This document shows positions 61,680 through 64,000 of a stretch of DNA of 64,000 bases, one piece after another (positions within the stretch are counted from its first letter, which is position 1; each line of letters starts with the position of its first letter). A program made the position numbers and the translations under genes. Source of the DNA: DASWNP01 sp036399175 (lineage in GTDB: Bacteria > Acidobacteriota > Blastocatellia > Pyrinomonadales > Pyrinomonadaceae); NCBI GenBank assembly GCA_036399175.1, contig DASWNP010000049.1, positions 59,962 to 123,961 on the forward strand. The letters run 5' to 3'. Under the pieces are notes generated by a model. That model made no database searches. It saw only the letters and a program-made list of their open reading frames with translations, and was not told where the DNA came from.

Positions 61680-62697
61680 AACCGCCACCTCCGCAACCGC
61701 CGCCGCCGCAACTGCTTCCGCCGCCGTCGCCGCCGCCACTGTCGCTGCTACTGCTGTCGCTGCTGCTATAGCTGCCGCCGCCGTCGGCGCTGCTTGAGCT
61801 TGTCCCCCAAGTGCCGCCAGCGCCCGAAGAACTCTGCGAGCCGTACATCTTGCGCGTGTAATCCTCGTAGGGAGTTCCGGCCAGCGAGGCCACTCCGAAA
61901 GCGCCGACGAGGATGAGCGTCGGGTCAATCGAGTTGGCGAAGCGCGCGGGCTGCGTGTCGGCAATTTGCGGCTGCTGCCTGTACCTGTCCTTCAGTTGCG
62001 CGAAGGCCATCTGCAACCTGTCGAGATATTGTCTTCCCCTCCGGCTCAGGCGTGACTGCGGCAGCCGAGACACGGCGCGCAGCATGACGAGCCCGACGAT
62101 GCACATGATGATGAGGAACGCTACGTTGAAGCGTCCGCGCGAGAGCGCGATGACGAGCTTGTAGCCGCCGAGCGCCGCGAGGACGAGCGCGCCTGTCAGC
62201 CAGACGAGTCTCGAAATTTTCTCCATGTGCTGCGGAGTCAGCAGGTGCTCGCGTCGAAGCTTCTGTTCAAACTGCACGCAGCCGCCCCTGACCTCATATC
62301 GAAGCCCGAGCGGGGCGAATATCTCCGCGCGACGGCGCGGCGTGGAGAACCATTCGAGCACGCGTCGCTCAAGCTGCGGCAGACGCCCGGCCTCAGCCGC
62401 TTCGGGCGTGCGCTCGAAGCTCGTGCCGTCGGGTCGCTCCGTCGCTTGCAGATAACCGCGCTGCATGAGAGAGAAGATGGCCGTCTCGGCCACTTCCATC
62501 TCGCCGCCTCGCAGGTATGCTATCTCGTAGGGGTCGGGCTCGGCGGGCACGGGCGGCAGGGGCATCCGCGCCGTCCAGTCCTGTGCGCGCAGCACGAGCC
62601 ACGCCGACACGACCACGAGCAGGATGACGACCGCGTAGAACAACAGAAAATAGGGGCCGTACATATCTGCAATCGGGTTATGCAGAAGCCACTCCAT
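61657..62697 (-). CDS. TIGR04222-like membrane protein with Gly/Ser/Cys-rich C-terminal tail
   Basis: 346 residues. N-terminal membrane helix (YFLLFYAVVILLVVVSAWLVL, about 15-35), a cytoplasmic winged-helix-like part (AIFSLMQRGYLQATERPDG), two further helices (about 165-215), then a linker. From about 288 the chain is almost only Gly, Ser, Asp and finally Cys: the end reads SSCGGGGCGGGGCGGCGGD, four cysteines. GGAGG lies 7 nt before ATG 62697. The 3' end overlaps the MNIO gene. This architecture resembles TIGR04222 proteins, which I recall next to DUF692 genes. The tail is a candidate MNIO substrate; that is inference. Confidence 0.8.
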   Translation of the reverse strand: MEWLLHNPIADMYGPYFLLFYAVVILLVVVSAWLVLRAQDWTARMPLPPVPAEPDPYEIAYLRGGEMEVAETAIFSLMQRGYLQATERPDGTSFERTPEAAEAGRLPQLERRVLEWFSTPRRRAEIFAPLGLRYEVRGGCVQFEQKLRREHLLTPQHMEKISRLVWLTGALVLAALGGYKLVIALSRGRFNVAFLIIMCIVGLVMLRAVSRLPQSRLSRRGRQYLDRLQMAFAQLKDRYRQQPQIADTQPARFANSIDPTLILVGAFGVASLAGTPYEDYTRKMYGSQSSSGAGGTWGTSSSSADGGGSYSSSDSSSSDSGGGDGGGSSCGGGGCGGGGCGGCGGD

Positions 62698-63227
<530 letters not shown>

Positions 63228-63632
63228 ATGAGCATGAAACTTTACGTGGGGAACTTGTCCTTCCAGACTTCGAGCGAAGACTTGCAGGGACTGTTTTCGC
63301 AGGCAGGCACGGTGGAGTCGGCTTCGGTGGTGGAAGACCGTGAGACGGGTCGTTCGCGCGGATTCGGCTTCGTCGAGATGGCTTCGAGAGAAGAGGGCGA
63401 AGCGGCCATTCAACAGTTCAACGGAAAGGAATTCAACGGACGCGCGCTGACGGTCAACGAAGCGCGTCCGCGTGAAGACAGACGCGGCGGCGGCGGCGGA
63501 GGCGGCTACGGTGGCGGTGGTAATCGCGGTGGTGGCGGCGGACGCGGCGGCTACGGTGGTGGCGGCGGCGGCGGCGGTCGCGGCGGTTATGGCGGCGGCG
63601 GTGGCGGCGGAAACCGCGAGCCGCGCTGGTAA
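63228..63632 (+). CDS. Glycine-rich RRM RNA-binding protein
   Basis: 134 residues. One RRM (about 3-82) with RNP2 LYVGNLSF and RNP1 SRGFGFVEM. The tail (about 88-134) is almost only Gly with Arg, Tyr and Asn (RGG/YGG-type), ending NREPRW. This is the layout of bacterial cold-inducible Rbp proteins, which bind and remodel RNA. Upstream lies a Shine-Dalgarno-masking hairpin, downstream a GC-rich stem. Confidence 0.95.
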   Translation: MSMKLYVGNLSFQTSSEDLQGLFSQAGTVESASVVEDRETGRSRGFGFVEMASREEGEAAIQQFNGKEFNGRALTVNEARPREDRRGGGGGGGYGGGGNRGGGGGRGGYGGGGGGGGRGGYGGGGGGGNREPRW

Positions 63633-63672
63633 GGTTCTTTGAGCTTGCAAGCTTATTGAAATCGCATTACCG

Positions 63673-63709
63673 ACACCCCCGGCCAGAAGAGATTTGCCGC
63701 CGGGGGTGT
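63673..63709 (+). terminator. Strong stem-loop between the RRM gene and infA
   Basis: ACACCCCCGGC (63673-63683) pairs perfectly with GCCGGGGGTGT (63699-63709) around a 15-nt loop. It is 41 bp after the RRM stop. No T-run follows, so it may be a terminator, attenuator or mRNA 3'-end stabiliser. Confidence 0.55.
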
Positions 63710-63820
63710 TCCACGTCCGAAGGGTGACCTGAGAAGCAGGCTTCAGGTCTTTTCAAAGCTGCGGCGCTCGTTTCCTCGCCGCATTGCGACTGACGATTTT
63801 TGATTTGAGGAGAAATCTGT

Positions 63821-64000
63821 TTGGCAAAAGAAGATTTGATACCGGCGGAGGGCGTGATTGTCGATAAGCTGCCCAACGCCTTCTTCAAAGTGCGCCTCGA
63901 CAACACGGAGCACATCGTTCTGGCACAGGTCTCGGGCAAGATGCGCAAGAACTTCATCCGCATCCTTCCGGGCGACCGTGTCACCGTCGAGATGTCTCCC
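63821..64000 (+). CDS. infA: Translation initiation factor IF-1 (3' partial)
   Basis: The first 60 residues are present; the end lies beyond the window (IF-1 is ~72 residues). The start codon is TTG 63821 with GAGGAG 8 nt upstream, giving (M)AKEDLIPAEGVIVDKLPNAF. SGKMRKNFIRILPGD and VTVEMSP are the family's conserved OB-fold motifs. IF-1 assists initiation at the 30S subunit. Confidence 0.95.
   Translation, partial: MAKEDLIPAEGVIVDKLPNAFFKVRLDNTEHIVLAQVSGKMRKNFIRILPGDRVTVEMSP

Noticed and set aside
61680..61964. Ala-rich N-terminal extension of the MNIO frame
   Set aside because: It is the Gly/Ser tail of the membrane protein read in another frame. A GTG with GGAGG at 61679 gives the normal family length.

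Overview
The window is about 62% G+C, dense with genes and mostly read on the minus strand. Its gene content points to Acidobacteriota, probably class Blastocatellia. The markers are a secreted protein with the C-terminal domain typical of Solibacter-type proteins (TIGR03437-like), an ECF sigma factor next to a giant Ser/Thr kinase with TPR and TolB-like repeats, DUF5916 barrel and FecR/DUF6600 secreted proteins, and an isc-regulated SUF operon. No rRNA, tRNA, prophage, insertion sequence or CRISPR array was seen. This placement is inferred from protein families only.

Layout. 1-4.7 kb: the end of a flippase-like/ABC-permease fusion, a secreted protein, a secreted Xaa-Pro peptidase and a small DUF5654-like membrane protein. 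4.8-9.2 kb: gamma-glutamyltransferase, an M20 peptidase and a MenC/NSAR-type enolase-superfamily enzyme. 9.4-16 kb: the Fe-S assembly operon iscR-sufB-sufC-(coiled-coil gene)-sufD-sufS-sufU, read leftward from a clear TTGACA-17-TATACT promoter. 16-21.8 kb: sugar-phosphate genes glk, gnd and a transaldolase/phosphoglucose-isomerase fusion. 22-28 kb: a REP-like palindrome cluster, an ATP-grasp protein, a ligase-less LigD beside a small basic protein, and an SDR gene with a structured leader. 28-34 kb: a 1712-residue kinase and its ECF sigma factor. 34-37.7 kb: small and orphan genes with less GC-rich composition. 37.8-42.5 kb: ECF sigma factor, zinc-finger anti-sigma factor and two secreted HEAT proteins. 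42.8-43.2 kb: two short paralogous peptides with double-glycine leaders. 43.4-54 kb: envelope and secreted proteins. 54-60 kb: YbdK-type ligase, PLP enzyme, pyrophosphatase, thioredoxin, esterase, exonuclease. 60.2-62.7 kb: a DUF692/MNIO enzyme between a partner protein and a membrane protein with a Gly/Cys tail. 63.2-64 kb: an RRM protein and the start of infA.

Two small systems deserve attention. One is the MNIO locus, where the enzyme gene overlaps the Gly/Cys-rich tail of its upstream neighbour; the tail is a plausible modification substrate. The other is the tandem double-glycine peptides, each with an identically spaced strong Shine-Dalgarno and set off by terminators.

The intergenic DNA is as unusual as the genes. 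At least a dozen loci hold inverted repeats whose arms are iterated words of about 7-8 bp. Several unrelated words are used, but the architecture is the same, and the loci usually lie just upstream of start codons. Some have been absorbed into proteins: they encode the start and signal peptide of two exported hydrolases and the C-termini of SufC, the D-Ala-D-Ala dipeptidase and the MNIO partner.
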